A DNA stretch of 39,081 bases from JBBTSQ01 sp039795895 (lineage in GTDB: Bacteria > Patescibacteriota > Minisyncoccia > Phycocordibacterales > JBAYGS01): assembly GCA_039795895.1 (NCBI GenBank), contig JBDKKW010000006.1:1-39081 (forward strand). The letters are read 5' to 3'. Positions 16,869-25,932 of the stretch are shown in pieces. Within the stretch, counting starts at the first letter, position 1. Every line of letters starts with the position of its first letter. The notes beneath the pieces are model-generated. The model did not search any database and was not told the DNA's origin. It worked only from the letters and a program-made list of their open reading frames with translations. A program made the translations under genes and the position numbers.

Positions 16869-19495
16869 ACAGGAATTTCTGGCCACTCTGCCTTAGGCTT
16901 GTACGTAATCTGATTTTCACCGCCAAGATCTGTGTAAAAATTAGTCTGCCACTCTTCGTCAGTCAATCTTTTTTGTGAAAACGTCTCGTAGTGTGAATAG
17001 GTGAATCCAACAGTGAGTCGCGAACCATTTACATCTTTTACCATCACAAAGAGCACTCGAGGCACACCAGTACCCTCTTCGAGAATTGCACTTGGACTAG
17101 TATGTACATCCGCCACGACCGCAGTCCGCTTGTCTTTGATCGGCAAAATTGGTCCCTCAACCGGTGTCGGCAAGATCTCTCGCATACGCATCACCATACC
17201 CGTACGTAATTCTTCTGCACGAGACAATCCGGCAACCATTTTACCGTCAGCATTCATAACAGACCCGTCAGAGCCACGCACCACCGACTCAGCAGGATCA
17301 ATGAATTGAGTTACGCAATTTGGATTATTTTCAAATGGTACTTTTTTACTGATTGTTTTTTCAGAAAATTGAGTGTTTTGAAGTTCCAGCTTGGTATACT
17401 CACGCACAATATCTAGGAGCTTGATATAGGATTGCAACTTTGTCAGATTAGCAAGTGTAATCCCTCGCGCAGTATACTCTTCATTAAGTAATCGGGCAGT
17501 GTAATACAATCGGTCATAGGCAAGCGGTTGTGGCTCGACATATCCGACGGTAGCGGGAGGAATTTTTCGTGTATCACATTCACCATCTCCGCCACCACCC
17601 TTCTCTGCAAACGACTGTTTAGCGTAGAGAATATTGGTGTGTCGAAGCTCGGTCCAAAAAGCCGAACCAGTAAGTAGTGTTTTTGCTTCCCACAGTGGCG
17701 ACTGCATAAATTGTGGCAACTGCACTTTATTACTCTGAAGCCAATTAAACATTCCGGAGATTGACCACAAAATTCCCGTCACCTGATTTTCCTTCCAGTA
17801 CGCATCTCCCCAACCATCAGACTCTTTCTTTAATTCAGCCAAACGAATCTCGACTGCCTTACCTGCTTTTTCATAAAATGGAAGCTGTGGGAGTTGTGTG
17901 TGAGCATAATTTGATCCAAGAATCGACATCACCTCAAGCGACGACGCCATATCGGGAAGCTTCATACCATTGACTGCAGGTGCCTCGTCTCCCTGAGTGA
18001 GTCGGCCAGTCCAGTACGAATCAGGAATAAATTTTTGACTAAAGAATCGCATTCCTCGAGTAGCGTTCGTTACTTCAGCCACAGTCACCTTACCCACCGA
18101 AGGGTACAATGCGGGCATTGATTTTATTTGTGCTTGTGGCTTTTGCGTATCGAGAAACGCATTTAATTTTTGAGTATTCTCGACATCGGTACCCAACGAC
18201 TTCACAGCACTGACATAATCACCCACATCAAGATCATCACTCTTGCCCACTAAAGCTCCCAAAAGTGACGTCATCGACTGATACTGCTTCAATAATTCTG
18301 GATGCTGTTGCATAAGCACTCCCATATCCACCGCATACCGGCCAAGCTCAGGGCTTCCTGTAAAGAAAGCTATTTGCTGATACCACTGTACCGCACGAAA
18401 ATATTGTCGTCGCAAAGAGCTACTGGTATAGGTCCCTCGCACTGTAAACAAAGAAAACGGCACTTCGAGCTTCAACCCTGCACGTTCAGCAAACTGTTGA
18501 TACTCCTCTTTAAAAAGATCTGGGTAGTCGTTCTCTGATGCCTCGTACACACGGGCTAGATCAGCGAGCACCCGCGTCTCACTATCCGTATCGAGCTTGA
18601 GATTTTTCACAAAAGTCACCGCTTTTTCATGTGCATCAGCGGTTGCATCTGCCGTATGATTTTGCGCGAGAGTCTCCTCAAGCGAAAGTTTTTTGTCTGA
18701 ATTCCAATACTGCTCTGCCGTGATCATTTTCTGAGCTGTCGAAAGGAGTGCGTATGGAATTGCAAAATAATTTCGTACTTTTACCCACTCATTCTTTTCA
18801 GAATCAGTCTTTGCTTGCGCTACTCGCGCTACGGCATCCGTATACAAGGTACGCGACATATCAGAGACTTGATCATACAGGTACGTATTTTCAGTCTCCT
18901 TCATCAAATCAACCGAAAGAATTGAAAACAAATTCATCAATACATCAGATGTCACAAACACCGCATTGGCTGGTGTACGTGTCATATAATCAGTCGATCC
19001 GGTAATTTGCGAATACAGAGATACAAACTCGCGATCATTGTCACCCATCACATAGACCGGAGCCAAATTGGTATCAAGGAGATTTTTTACCACAAATTTA
19101 TTCTGCTCGAGTCGACTGAGTTCATCCTTGGAAAAAGTTACACCGTAGGCCTTTTGTACGGCGTCTAGATTTGAAACCTCGGATGTAGAAAAGTTGGTTG
19201 CAACTGCCGGTGCAATATGCGCCGTAGTCTCTTCAAAAGGTACCGTGACACTCGACACATCTTTAAACGTACCTGGTGTTGCAGTAAAAGCATCATTTAT
19301 TGACGGTATTCCCGTATCAGTCACCGAAAAAGTCGTGTTGTTTGTCACCCCTACGGCATCATTTACTATCGGTGTGTCAGGCTTTTTTACAAACGACAGC
19401 CCCACTACCAGCACAATCAGTATACCCACAATCACTCCCCATCGACTTGGTGAGATAGAAGAAGGTGTACTGTTTGGTTGTGTTGGTGTGACCAT
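16838..19495 (-). CDS. DUF3160-family extracytoplasmic protein
   Basis: This 885-residue protein has one N-terminal membrane helix (about 18-36, GVIVGILIVLVVGLSFV), a Thr-rich linker, and a large mainly helical domain starting near residue 100. Segments such as VFVTSDVLMNLFSILSVDLM, RNYFAIPYALLS and TELRHTNILYAKQSF fit DUF3160, a family with no known activity. The C-terminal part contains VVADVHTSPSA and GVPRVLFVMVKD. It is translated just ahead of the Memo-CapA gene, with overlapping ends. Function is not known; the anchor places it outside the membrane. Confidence 0.8.
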   Translation of the reverse strand: MVTPTQPNSTPSSISPSRWGVIVGILIVLVVGLSFVKKPDTPIVNDAVGVTNNTTFSVTDTGIPSINDAFTATPGTFKDVSSVTVPFEETTAHIAPAVATNFSTSEVSNLDAVQKAYGVTFSKDELSRLEQNKFVVKNLLDTNLAPVYVMGDNDREFVSLYSQITGSTDYMTRTPANAVFVTSDVLMNLFSILSVDLMKETENTYLYDQVSDMSRTLYTDAVARVAQAKTDSEKNEWVKVRNYFAIPYALLSTAQKMITAEQYWNSDKKLSLEETLAQNHTADATADAHEKAVTFVKNLKLDTDSETRVLADLARVYEASENDYPDLFKEEYQQFAERAGLKLEVPFSLFTVRGTYTSSSLRRQYFRAVQWYQQIAFFTGSPELGRYAVDMGVLMQQHPELLKQYQSMTSLLGALVGKSDDLDVGDYVSAVKSLGTDVENTQKLNAFLDTQKPQAQIKSMPALYPSVGKVTVAEVTNATRGMRFFSQKFIPDSYWTGRLTQGDEAPAVNGMKLPDMASSLEVMSILGSNYAHTQLPQLPFYEKAGKAVEIRLAELKKESDGWGDAYWKENQVTGILWSISGMFNWLQSNKVQLPQFMQSPLWEAKTLLTGSAFWTELRHTNILYAKQSFAEKGGGGDGECDTRKIPPATVGYVEPQPLAYDRLYYTARLLNEEYTARGITLANLTKLQSYIKLLDIVREYTKLELQNTQFSEKTISKKVPFENNPNCVTQFIDPAESVVRGSDGSVMNADGKMVAGLSRAEELRTGMVMRMREILPTPVEGPILPIKDKRTAVVADVHTSPSAILEEGTGVPRVLFVMVKDVNGSRLTVGFTYSHYETFSQKRLTDEEWQTNFYTDLGGENQITYKPKAEWPEIPVWYQSLLGKK

Positions 19496-19522
19496 AATAA
19501 AAGCTATATTTATTTTTAATAA

Positions 19523-20038
19523 TTACAACGTAATCCCGAGTATGTTAAGTACGAAACCCGCAATCGGATCGGCAGTAGTGCCATAGACAATCACTCCCCC
19601 GAGCAATCCGGTGATTGAAATCGCCACCAACGCCACAAAAGCGATGACACGAGAAAAAAGAGGTCGAGTCAGGAATCGTTCGAGAGCAGACAACACTTTT
19701 TGCAATGAAGCTGAAGTGATCTTAAGAAATATTTTTGGATTGTAAACAGAAAGAATCTCTCCAAGAAGTAATGCTCCATAGAGCCAGGTCGCAACACCAG
19801 CAAATGTACTATGTGCATTTACCAATTGTCGATTGGCATGCGCGAGTCTTTCGGCAGTGTCCCCTGTCGCAAGTGCAAGAAACGCACCACCCACTCCAAC
19901 CACAAGTAGTGCTCGCTCAATATGCTTCCACGACACTTTCGGAAACCATTTTTGAAATGGCAAGATTTTAATAATCGAATAGACAAAAAGTAACGCGATA
20001 GGAAAATGAACAAAGATAGGATGTAGATTGTATTGCAT
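19523..20038 (-). CDS. DUF2231-like four-helix membrane protein
   Basis: The ATG at 20038 gives 171 residues (MQYNLHPIFVHFPIALLF); an upstream TTG at 20068 is unlikely because it would lie upstream of the likely transcript start. The HPIFVHFPIAL start, a second helix with VGGAFLALATGDTAE, and the third with HSTFAGVATWLYGALL resemble DUF2231, whose spaced histidines recall haem-binding cytochrome b561-like folds. A fourth helix closes the protein. It precedes the DUF3160 gene by 27 bases. Redox function is an inference from the family. Confidence 0.75.
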   Translation of the reverse strand: MQYNLHPIFVHFPIALLFVYSIIKILPFQKWFPKVSWKHIERALLVVGVGGAFLALATGDTAERLAHANRQLVNAHSTFAGVATWLYGALLLGEILSVYNPKIFLKITSASLQKVLSALERFLTRPLFSRVIAFVALVAISITGLLGGVIVYGTTADPIAGFVLNILGITL

Positions 20039-20046
20039 ATGAGACC

Positions 20047-20052
20047 AGTATA
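20047..20052 (-). promoter_or_regulatory. Possible -10 box before the DUF2231-like gene
   Basis: TATACT on the minus strand ends 8 bases before the ATG at 20038. There is no TGn extension and no clear -35. It fits the spacing seen at the other leaderless starts in the window, which is the main reason to list it. Confidence 0.35.
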
Positions 20053-20095
20053 GCGGAAATACAATCAAAGCTCCACTAAATTTTAAGGCCCCACA

Positions 20096-20134
20096 AAAAC
20101 CCTAAGAAAATTGTTGCAATTTTCTTGGGGTTTT
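20096..20134 (-). terminator. 18-bp stem-loop terminator after the ABC exporter
   Basis: Arms 20096-20113 and 20117-20134 pair over 18 positions with one G-T wobble and a 3-base loop. On the minus strand the stem ends in a T-run. It lies just after the permease stop at 20158 and separates the exporter unit from the DUF2231 gene. Confidence 0.8.
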
Positions 20135-20157
20135 CTACCCTTCCTTTATACCCTCCC

Positions 20158-20904
20158 CTACGCCTCAATCTTTGAGAACAGATACGCCCCCACCATCATC
20201 AACACCAGCGTGACACCTGCCAAAATAGAGAAATCGGTCCAGAGAGAAAAATGATTTTGAAGGGTGAGCGCGCCACGGAGTCCGTCGATAGAGTATGCGA
20301 GCGGATTGATACGCACGATAAATTTCAAGACAGATGGGAGTTGGTCAATCGGAAACAACGAGCCAGACAAAAAGAAAATCGGCATCACCAAAAAGTTCAT
20401 AATGAGCTGGAAGCCCTGCATATCATCGAGCTTTGAAGCAATAGCGGTGCCGAGTGCCGTAAAGAGGAGTGCGGTCAAAAACATAAAAACAAAAGCCACG
20501 AGCACTAATGAGAAGCTTTCCGGCCGAAAGCCTACAATCAGGGTGAGCACAAACACAATCAAACCTTGAAGTACTGCGACCGTCGCTCCCCCGAGCGTGC
20601 GCCCTACCATAATCCGAAAGCGTGATACTGGAGCCACAAGTGTTTCTTTCAGAAAGCCAAATTGTTTGTCCCAAATAATTTCAATCCCTGAAAAAACTGC
20701 CGTAAACAAAATACCCATAGCGATCACGCCGGGTGCCAAAAATTGCAGATAATTTCCTCCGCCCGCCTTGGCATAAATCGGACCGAAGCCAAATCCGAGC
20801 GCCACCAAGAAAAGAAGTGGCTGTCCGAGCGAGCCTACGATGCGCGCTCGCGAGCGTAGATATTTTTTTACTTGTCGTAACCAAAGAATGTAGAGAATAG
20901 GCAT
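20158..20904 (-). CDS. ABC-2 type exporter permease (DrrB-like)
   Basis: The protein has about 248 residues from the ATG at 20904; a GTG at 20937 would overlap the ATPase gene and is the alternative. Six membrane helices are visible. The cytoplasmic N-terminus (RQVKKYLRSRARI) and the segment GFLKETLVAPVSRFRIMVGRTLGGA match ABC-2 permeases, and the IFFLSGSLFPI...INPLAYSIDGLRG stretch is the family signature. It pairs with the ATPase immediately upstream to form an exporter. The cargo cannot be told; drugs, lipids or wall glycans are typical for the family. Confidence 0.9.
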   Translation of the reverse strand: MPILYILWLRQVKKYLRSRARIVGSLGQPLLFLVALGFGFGPIYAKAGGGNYLQFLAPGVIAMGILFTAVFSGIEIIWDKQFGFLKETLVAPVSRFRIMVGRTLGGATVAVLQGLIVFVLTLIVGFRPESFSLVLVAFVFMFLTALLFTALGTAIASKLDDMQGFQLIMNFLVMPIFFLSGSLFPIDQLPSVLKFIVRINPLAYSIDGLRGALTLQNHFSLWTDFSILAGVTLVLMMVGAYLFSKIEA

Positions 20905-20915
20905 AGAGATTAAAA

Positions 20916-21719
20916 TTATCGTTTCTTTCCTCGCCACATTTGGGCATGCTGACGGAAATTGGCTACGCCAGATGCCTCCTCGGTGCGAATGGTATTGCCA
21001 GTAAGCGAAAGAAAGGCATCTTCGAGACTCGCCTTGCCGGTCTGCGCTTTGAGTTCGGCAGAAGTCCCCTGAGCAATGATTTTGCCGTGATCAATAATGG
21101 CAATCTTGTGTGCTACTTTGTTTGCCTCTTCCATATAGTGCGTCGTAAAGAACACAGTGATCTGCTCTTTTGCATTCAAATTTAAAATGTAGTCCCACAT
21201 ATGATTGCGTGTCTGTGGATCTAGGCCGAGCGTCGGCTCATCCAAGAAAAGCACCTTGGGATGATGGAGTAGTCCACGAGCGATTTCGAGACGACGCTTC
21301 ATACCACCGGAAAATTCTCGCACCAAGCTATCTTTGCGATCCCACAAATCAACGAGCTTCATCAATTCTTCAATGCGCGCAGTGTAGAGTGCCTTGTCCA
21401 ATCCATAGAGCACCGCGTGGAACTTCATATTTTCGTAGGCAGTAAGCTCGTCATCGAGACTTGGGTCTTGAAAAACGATTCCAAACGAGCGACGAGTCTG
21501 GTGCGGATCAGTCACCACATTTTTACCATCAAGAAAAAGCGTTCCACTGGTTGGATGCAAGAGTGTGGTCAGCATTTTGATGGTGGTCGATTTCCCCGCA
21601 CCATTTGGCCCGAGAAAAGCAAAGATCTGTCCCTTTTGCACCTCAAAAGAAACATCTTTCACCGCATGAAAGTCGCCAAACGATTTTACTAAGTTTTTTA
21701 CTTCGATAATGTTGGTCAT
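20916..21719 (-). CDS. ABC exporter ATP-binding protein (DrrA-like)
   Basis: The 267-residue nucleotide-binding subunit shows Walker A GPNGAGKST, a Q-loop (VFQDPSLDDELT), the signature EFSGGMKRRLEIARG, Walker B VLFLDEPTLGLD and the switch His in FFTTHYMEEA. The LDxxLT and MEEA motifs are those of DrrA/CcmA-type exporters. The 30-residue C-terminal tail after AFLSLTG is also DrrA-like. An extended -10 promoter lies nine bases before the ATG, so this gene heads the exporter unit. Confidence 0.93.
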   Translation of the reverse strand: MTNIIEVKNLVKSFGDFHAVKDVSFEVQKGQIFAFLGPNGAGKSTTIKMLTTLLHPTSGTLFLDGKNVVTDPHQTRRSFGIVFQDPSLDDELTAYENMKFHAVLYGLDKALYTARIEELMKLVDLWDRKDSLVREFSGGMKRRLEIARGLLHHPKVLFLDEPTLGLDPQTRNHMWDYILNLNAKEQITVFFTTHYMEEANKVAHKIAIIDHGKIIAQGTSAELKAQTGKASLEDAFLSLTGNTIRTEEASGVANFRQHAQMWRGKKR

Positions 21720-21728
21720 TGAAACCGT

Positions 21729-21737
21729 ATTATAGCA
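21729..21737 (-). promoter_or_regulatory. Extended -10 promoter of the ABC exporter, probably leaderless
   Basis: On the minus strand TGC-TATAAT is followed by nine bases and the ATG of the ATPase gene. No convincing -35 is visible. It lies in the 20-base gap after the GIY-YIG gene. Confidence 0.6.
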
Positions 21738-21739
21738 TT

Positions 21740-21982
21740 TTATACAAATAACTCCTGCTTCTGTGCTCGAGTCATTCTTTTGATTTCCCCCTCGCGTCTT
21801 CTCACATCAGCATACGTCTTGTGTTTTTCTGAATACTTCAACACAACCGGTCGGCGGATCTTGGTATAGTGTGCACCAGACTTCAAGTGATTATGCTGAT
21901 GTAAGCGCTTTTCCATGTCATTGGTCGAGCCGACATACAGTGTCTTATCAGCGCACTCGAGGATGTAAACAAAATAAGACAT
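21740..21982 (-). CDS. GIY-YIG domain protein (UPF0213-like)
   Basis: The 80-residue single-domain protein begins YFVYILECADKTLYVGST. The Y-V-Y and Y-V-G strands form the GIY-YIG core, followed by the conserved H-N-H and RRPVVLKYSE segments and an arginine-rich end. Such stand-alone domains are common small nucleases of uncertain role, related to UvrC's N-terminal nuclease. It starts two bases after the upstream P-loop gene stops. Confidence 0.88.
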   Translation of the reverse strand: MSYFVYILECADKTLYVGSTNDMEKRLHQHNHLKSGAHYTKIRRPVVLKYSEKHKTYADVRRREGEIKRMTRAQKQELFV

Positions 21983-21984
21983 AC

Positions 21985-22488
21985 TTACGACAAAAGTCTC
22001 TTCGCCTCGCTCGGTGAACGGAGCTTCAGCACCTTCTGTTGATACTTTACCTCAACGAGAACCTTATTGAGTGAGACTGTCTCCCCTTTGGTCCATACCA
22101 GCTTGAGAAATGTAAAACTAAATTTCTCTGGACTACCAGGAAGCTCTGGTCGAGGGTGAACGCTATGCAACCACCAACGTTTGATATACCGGAGTGAAGC
22201 AACAACCGGTGAATAATCCAAATAAATAATCGTATCAGCTTTATCAAAGAGAAAAGTGCGTGCTGGTTTTACAACATAACCTTCAATAATCCACTCGGGT
22301 GTCTCACTGATCACCTCAAGCTTTTCTGCCACCGCCTGGTCACCAATATACTTCCATCCAGGTTGCCACATCAAAGAATCCATAAGCGTGACCGGTATGC
22401 CCAATTTCAAAGACAACTTCTTTGAAAAAGTTGATTTACCCGACGCACTGACCCCTACCACCACAATTCGTTTTCCGAGATGTTGCAT
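21985..22488 (-). CDS. Small P-loop kinase-like NTPase (AAA_17/FlaR-like)
   Basis: The protein has 167 residues with Walker A VGVSASGKST (about residues 12-21). A nucleoside/adenylate-kinase-like fold follows: LMDSLMWQPGW, EWIIEGYV and DTIIYLDYSP. This pattern matches proteins annotated as DNA topology modulation protein FlaR or adenylate-kinase-like ATPases; the true substrate is unknown. It lies 33 bases after the LamG surface protein gene and directly before the GIY-YIG gene. Confidence 0.8.
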   Translation of the reverse strand: MQHLGKRIVVVGVSASGKSTFSKKLSLKLGIPVTLMDSLMWQPGWKYIGDQAVAEKLEVISETPEWIIEGYVVKPARTFLFDKADTIIYLDYSPVVASLRYIKRWWLHSVHPRPELPGSPEKFSFTFLKLVWTKGETVSLNKVLVEVKYQQKVLKLRSPSEAKRLLS

Positions 22489-22521
22489 GGCGTGTTTTAT
22501 GTTGGAAAAGTCACCAGTGTT

Positions 22522-24804
22522 TTACTTTACACTAATCTTTGATGCTTGTGTGCGCGAGAATACCCCAAAAATACCTGTACCTTTTGTCGCCTTAAGCGGG
22601 GCGAGTATACCGGTTGCATAGGCTTCTTGGAATTTCTTTACACTCACATACGTACGGTCACGAAACAATGTCGTCTCCTTGCCAGGTGAGCCTGGTCCGG
22701 TAGTTCCGAGGGTGTAGCCGAGACAATTCATGAGTTTTTGAAGTGATCGCACGTCTTCGCCTTGCATACCGAGACGCAATTCACGGGTAAACTTGTAGGA
22801 AGGACATCGGGCACCCAAAGTACGCGTCTGGATTACTGATTCCACCTTGCCACACCCTCCATTTGGCAAACTAGTATTCCATCCAGGTGCTGATGGACCC
22901 GAACACCATGGTAACGATCCTCCAGAAGCAGTCGTTGAGGGAGATGAGCCAGTGCTTGTTGGTGAACCAAATATCGCAAAAGTTGAGAACGATGGCGACG
23001 TACATGTAATGGTGTTGGTGCTAGTATTCACCGAACAACTATTGAGTGGAAGCCAGGCACCATTGTGGTAGTGATACATCGTCAGCGTACTTTCATCTAA
23101 GCCTGCAACATCGGCATCGGTGTACGTGTACGAAACGGTCACCGGAAGATCAAACGAATCCAGTGTGGTCATATTATCAATGAGTGCCGTGACATCAAAG
23201 ACAATAGTTGCTGCACTCGACAAACTATTCGAAGGTGTACCAATAGCACCCAACACCGTAGTAGATGGCATTGCCTTGATTTGGATAACCACCGAAGAAG
23301 ACGTTGCGGTGAAGTTTGCCGGAGTTACCACCGAGAGTGTGCGACTACTATCAGTGAGCGTGTTGGTCGACGGACTACTGACTATGACCGCAGTTGATGT
23401 CGACGACGAAGGAATAGCTCCTCCGGAACACCCTGTGGTGGTAAATGACGCATCAGTCGACGTAGCTGAATTCGCACTTGCATCGCGAGACACTGCTCTG
23501 TAGTGATACAAGGTACATCCAACCAAATCAGAAAGTGATACTGAGTGACTCATCACACGAGTACCTGTATTTGTCTCATCGGTCGACGATGCGTATGCAG
23601 TATCTGCTGAGTACCAGAGTCTCGTAGATGAGACTTCGTTGGTTGTCCAAGCGATAGTTGCAGAAGTGGTAGCGAGACTTGAAGTGGCGAGATTGGAAAT
23701 AATCGGAGCAGTCACGTCGGGGACGCTAAAATTCCATGTGGTTGAAGCTGAGGTGCCAGCATAAAAAGTCCCTGTACCATCGGCAAACACGGTCCCTGGT
23801 ATCCACACATAATATCCTACCCCTTCGGTAAAATTTGAGCTTGGGCTAATAGTAAACGTAGTCGATGCTGTTGTATTTGTCCTGGCGATGTGTGTACTAT
23901 CAAGCAAAAAAGATTCGACCAGTGAGTCATCTGCAGTTTTATATATCCCGATAGAACCAGTCGATGTCGCTACCGTCGAAGTACCGAAAGTGATCGAAAG
24001 TGTGGCACTTGGACCAACACTAGTCGCATCATCTACAGGAGAAAACGATTCGGCAGAGAGGGCAATCGAGGCATCAGAATTTTGCTGTGCTTCTGTCTGA
24101 GAAATAGCACGACTGTAAATACGCACGTCTTTGATATCTCCCTTGAACCAGCCATGGTTGTTGTCACAACCGCCAGGATTGAGTCCCGCAAAAATATACA
24201 CCGGTTCATCCGCTGCAGTGAAATGCTCCATCGGAGTCGATGCTACCAATGCACCATTTACATACAAATCCATCTCGTGTGTATCAGGACTCCAGGTGTT
24301 GGCGATACTATACCACTGACCAGCGGTGGCCTCAGTGGGGTCAACAGCAATCACGGAACCGTTATTCCAGCCGATTGCACGGAAGTGTCCACTCTCGACA
24401 TGAAGCATGGCAATGCACCACCCTACCCCATTCGAACCATTGGAAATATGGATAATGTTGCCATCCTCACCCTGATCCGCCAATCGCACTGAGGCCGAGA
24501 GTGTATATCCCTGATCCGTTACGCCCATTGAGTTTGGGATAGCAGAATCCGTCCTTGCATAGTCGTCGATACCGTCAAATGACAGACCGCCCCCAGGAAT
24601 CCATGTTGGTCCATTGTAGGTGGTGCCAGGATAGGTTGTGATGTTACCAGATGAATCTCCCGCAGTTGTACCCGAACCTTCATTGAAAGCCCAGTGAAAT
24701 TTCAAAAATTCATCAGTACTCGCGTGCATTTTGGATAGACCAAACACACCAACAAAAATAGTAAGTGCAACAACCAACCATCCGACCCTACGAAGCTGAG
24801 ACAT
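22522..24804 (-). CDS. Surface protein: LamG, Ig-like, fibronectin III, C-terminal peptidoglycan-binding domain
   Basis: The ATG at 24804 gives 760 residues and a clean signal peptide (SQLRRVGWLVVALTIFVGVFG); 24 further codons upstream are open but precede the promoter. A LamG/concanavalin-like domain (about 35-245) has FHWAFNEGSGTTAGDSSG and DVRIYSRAISQTEAQ. An SbsA-type Ig module follows (about 250-358), then an FN3-like module (about 360-458: ATIAWTTNEVSSTRLWY, LYHYRAVSRDASAN). The last 90 residues carry the shared peptidoglycan-binding module (GEDVRSLQKLMNCLGY, KGTGIFG), preceded by cysteines. Inference: a wall-attached carbohydrate-binding adhesin. Confidence 0.87.
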   Translation of the reverse strand: MSQLRRVGWLVVALTIFVGVFGLSKMHASTDEFLKFHWAFNEGSGTTAGDSSGNITTYPGTTYNGPTWIPGGGLSFDGIDDYARTDSAIPNSMGVTDQGYTLSASVRLADQGEDGNIIHISNGSNGVGWCIAMLHVESGHFRAIGWNNGSVIAVDPTEATAGQWYSIANTWSPDTHEMDLYVNGALVASTPMEHFTAADEPVYIFAGLNPGGCDNNHGWFKGDIKDVRIYSRAISQTEAQQNSDASIALSAESFSPVDDATSVGPSATLSITFGTSTVATSTGSIGIYKTADDSLVESFLLDSTHIARTNTTASTTFTISPSSNFTEGVGYYVWIPGTVFADGTGTFYAGTSASTTWNFSVPDVTAPIISNLATSSLATTSATIAWTTNEVSSTRLWYSADTAYASSTDETNTGTRVMSHSVSLSDLVGCTLYHYRAVSRDASANSATSTDASFTTTGCSGGAIPSSSTSTAVIVSSPSTNTLTDSSRTLSVVTPANFTATSSSVVIQIKAMPSTTVLGAIGTPSNSLSSAATIVFDVTALIDNMTTLDSFDLPVTVSYTYTDADVAGLDESTLTMYHYHNGAWLPLNSCSVNTSTNTITCTSPSFSTFAIFGSPTSTGSSPSTTASGGSLPWCSGPSAPGWNTSLPNGGCGKVESVIQTRTLGARCPSYKFTRELRLGMQGEDVRSLQKLMNCLGYTLGTTGPGSPGKETTLFRDRTYVSVKKFQEAYATGILAPLKATKGTGIFGVFSRTQASKISVK

Positions 24805-24811
24805 ACCCCTA

Positions 24812-24839
24812 AGTATAATACAGAACATCCCGTTCTCAA
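24812..24839 (-). promoter_or_regulatory. Promoter of the LamG surface protein gene, probably leaderless
   Basis: On the minus strand TTGAGA (24834-24839) and TATACT (24812-24817) are 16 bases apart. Seven bases separate the -10 from the ATG at 24804, which would put transcription start on or next to the start codon. An AGGGG lies too close to the ATG to be a normal ribosome site. Confidence 0.5.
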
Positions 24840-24877
24840 TCTGACAAGGTGGGGAAATCATTTGACCCCTACACACC

Positions 24878-25432
24878 TTACCTGCGCTTCTTCAGCCACA
24901 TCGGCTTTTGCTTCACCACTTTCGCATGCACGGGACAGGTAGGCGTGTGTGCACCCGGGAGATAGCCGATACTCATCAAGAATTCATTGACGATTTCTCC
25001 ACCTGTAAATCGAAACGTCTTTTTGAAAAGCTCTACCCACTTTTGCTTCGACAATGGATGTTTTGATTCCAACCACTTACCAAATGACCCGTATTCTTTT
25101 TGGAGAAGCAGAATTACTTTAGCGTTTTCGATAGCCGCATTGATTTTGAGTCGATTTCGGATGATACCGGAATTTCCCATCAAACGCTTCTGGTCGACTA
25201 GCGTATACCGAGCTACCTTCTCTATACAAAAATCACTATAAGCCTCCCGAAACGTATCCTGCTTTTTCAAAATAGTTTCCCAGCTCAACCCTGCCTGGTT
25301 GATTTCCAGTATCAGCCGACCAAAGAGCTCGTCATCATTAATAATAGGAAAACCGTAGTGCCCGTCATGGTACGTTTTATGCAGATACTTCCTATCTCCC
25401 GTCATCTGTTTGATTGCGGTACAGTAGGACAT
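24878..25432 (-). CDS. tag: DNA-3-methyladenine glycosylase I
   Basis: Base-excision repair enzyme of 184 residues that removes 3-methyladenine. The family pattern is clear: Cys4 near the N-terminus, TYHDGHYGFP, LEINQAGLSWETILKK, GIIRNRLKINAAIENAK, and the C-terminal zinc ligands in AHTPTCPVH. A ribosome site AGGA lies seven bases before the ATG, as expected for the second gene of a unit after the DUF1761 gene 17 bases upstream. Confidence 0.93.
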   Translation of the reverse strand: MSYCTAIKQMTGDRKYLHKTYHDGHYGFPIINDDELFGRLILEINQAGLSWETILKKQDTFREAYSDFCIEKVARYTLVDQKRLMGNSGIIRNRLKINAAIENAKVILLLQKEYGSFGKWLESKHPLSKQKWVELFKKTFRFTGGEIVNEFLMSIGYLPGAHTPTCPVHAKVVKQKPMWLKKRR

Positions 25433-25449
25433 AGGTATTTCCTAGCCGA

Positions 25450-25899
25450 CTAAGCCACCAGGCTCGCAAGAAGCGCGGTCAAAAGTACCGTCACCAAATT
25501 TGAAAGAATATCAGAGAAGAATTTCTTCCATGCAATCGTCCGATCGCAGTTGCTCCAGAGTATTCCCGAACCAATGGTCGGCACAATAAAGCAGAGCCAA
25601 TTCATAATCACAAATCCGAGAGCAAGCCACGGTGACAATCCATTGCGGATACCAGTGATCATCACAAAGACCACTGAAAACGCCGTGAGAAATGAGAGTG
25701 CCATTTGCCCTGCATACATTTTCTTCATTTTAGGCTTCGCTTCTTCCATCTTTTTCTTTTGTTCTTCTACTGAGAGTGTATCAAAGCCGAGAGCTCGCAT
25801 ATGGAGCTTCCCCATCGGAGTCATGCCTGAATACCAGAAGGTCCCAACAACCGCCGCGATAATAGCGCCACCAACGGCGAGTAATACAATAGTAATCAT
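25450..25899 (-). CDS. DUF1761-family membrane protein
   Basis: The ATG at 25899 gives 149 residues; a GTG at 25944 would lie upstream of the promoter and is rejected. Four membrane segments and the FWYSGMTPMGKLHMRALGF motif after helix 1 match DUF1761, whose role is unknown. A short Lys/Glu helix (VEEQKKKMEEAKPKMKKMY) lies between helices 1 and 2. A 14-bp palindrome sits between the promoter and the start, suggesting repressor control. Confidence 0.8.
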   Translation of the reverse strand: MITIVLLAVGGAIIAAVVGTFWYSGMTPMGKLHMRALGFDTLSVEEQKKKMEEAKPKMKKMYAGQMALSFLTAFSVVFVMITGIRNGLSPWLALGFVIMNWLCFIVPTIGSGILWSNCDRTIAWKKFFSDILSNLVTVLLTALLASLVA

Positions 25900-25901
25900 A
25901 C

Positions 25902-25915
25902 TAACGATATCGTTA
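25902..25915. promoter_or_regulatory. 14-bp perfect palindrome, possible operator
   Basis: TAACGATATCGTTA reads the same on both strands. It occupies the 5' untranslated stretch between the predicted promoter and the DUF1761 start codon, ending two bases before the ATG. Palindromes of this size and place are typical repressor sites (for example TetR-type), but no regulator gene is nearby. Confidence 0.45.
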
Positions 25916-25932
25916 AAATAGTAATGTATCTG

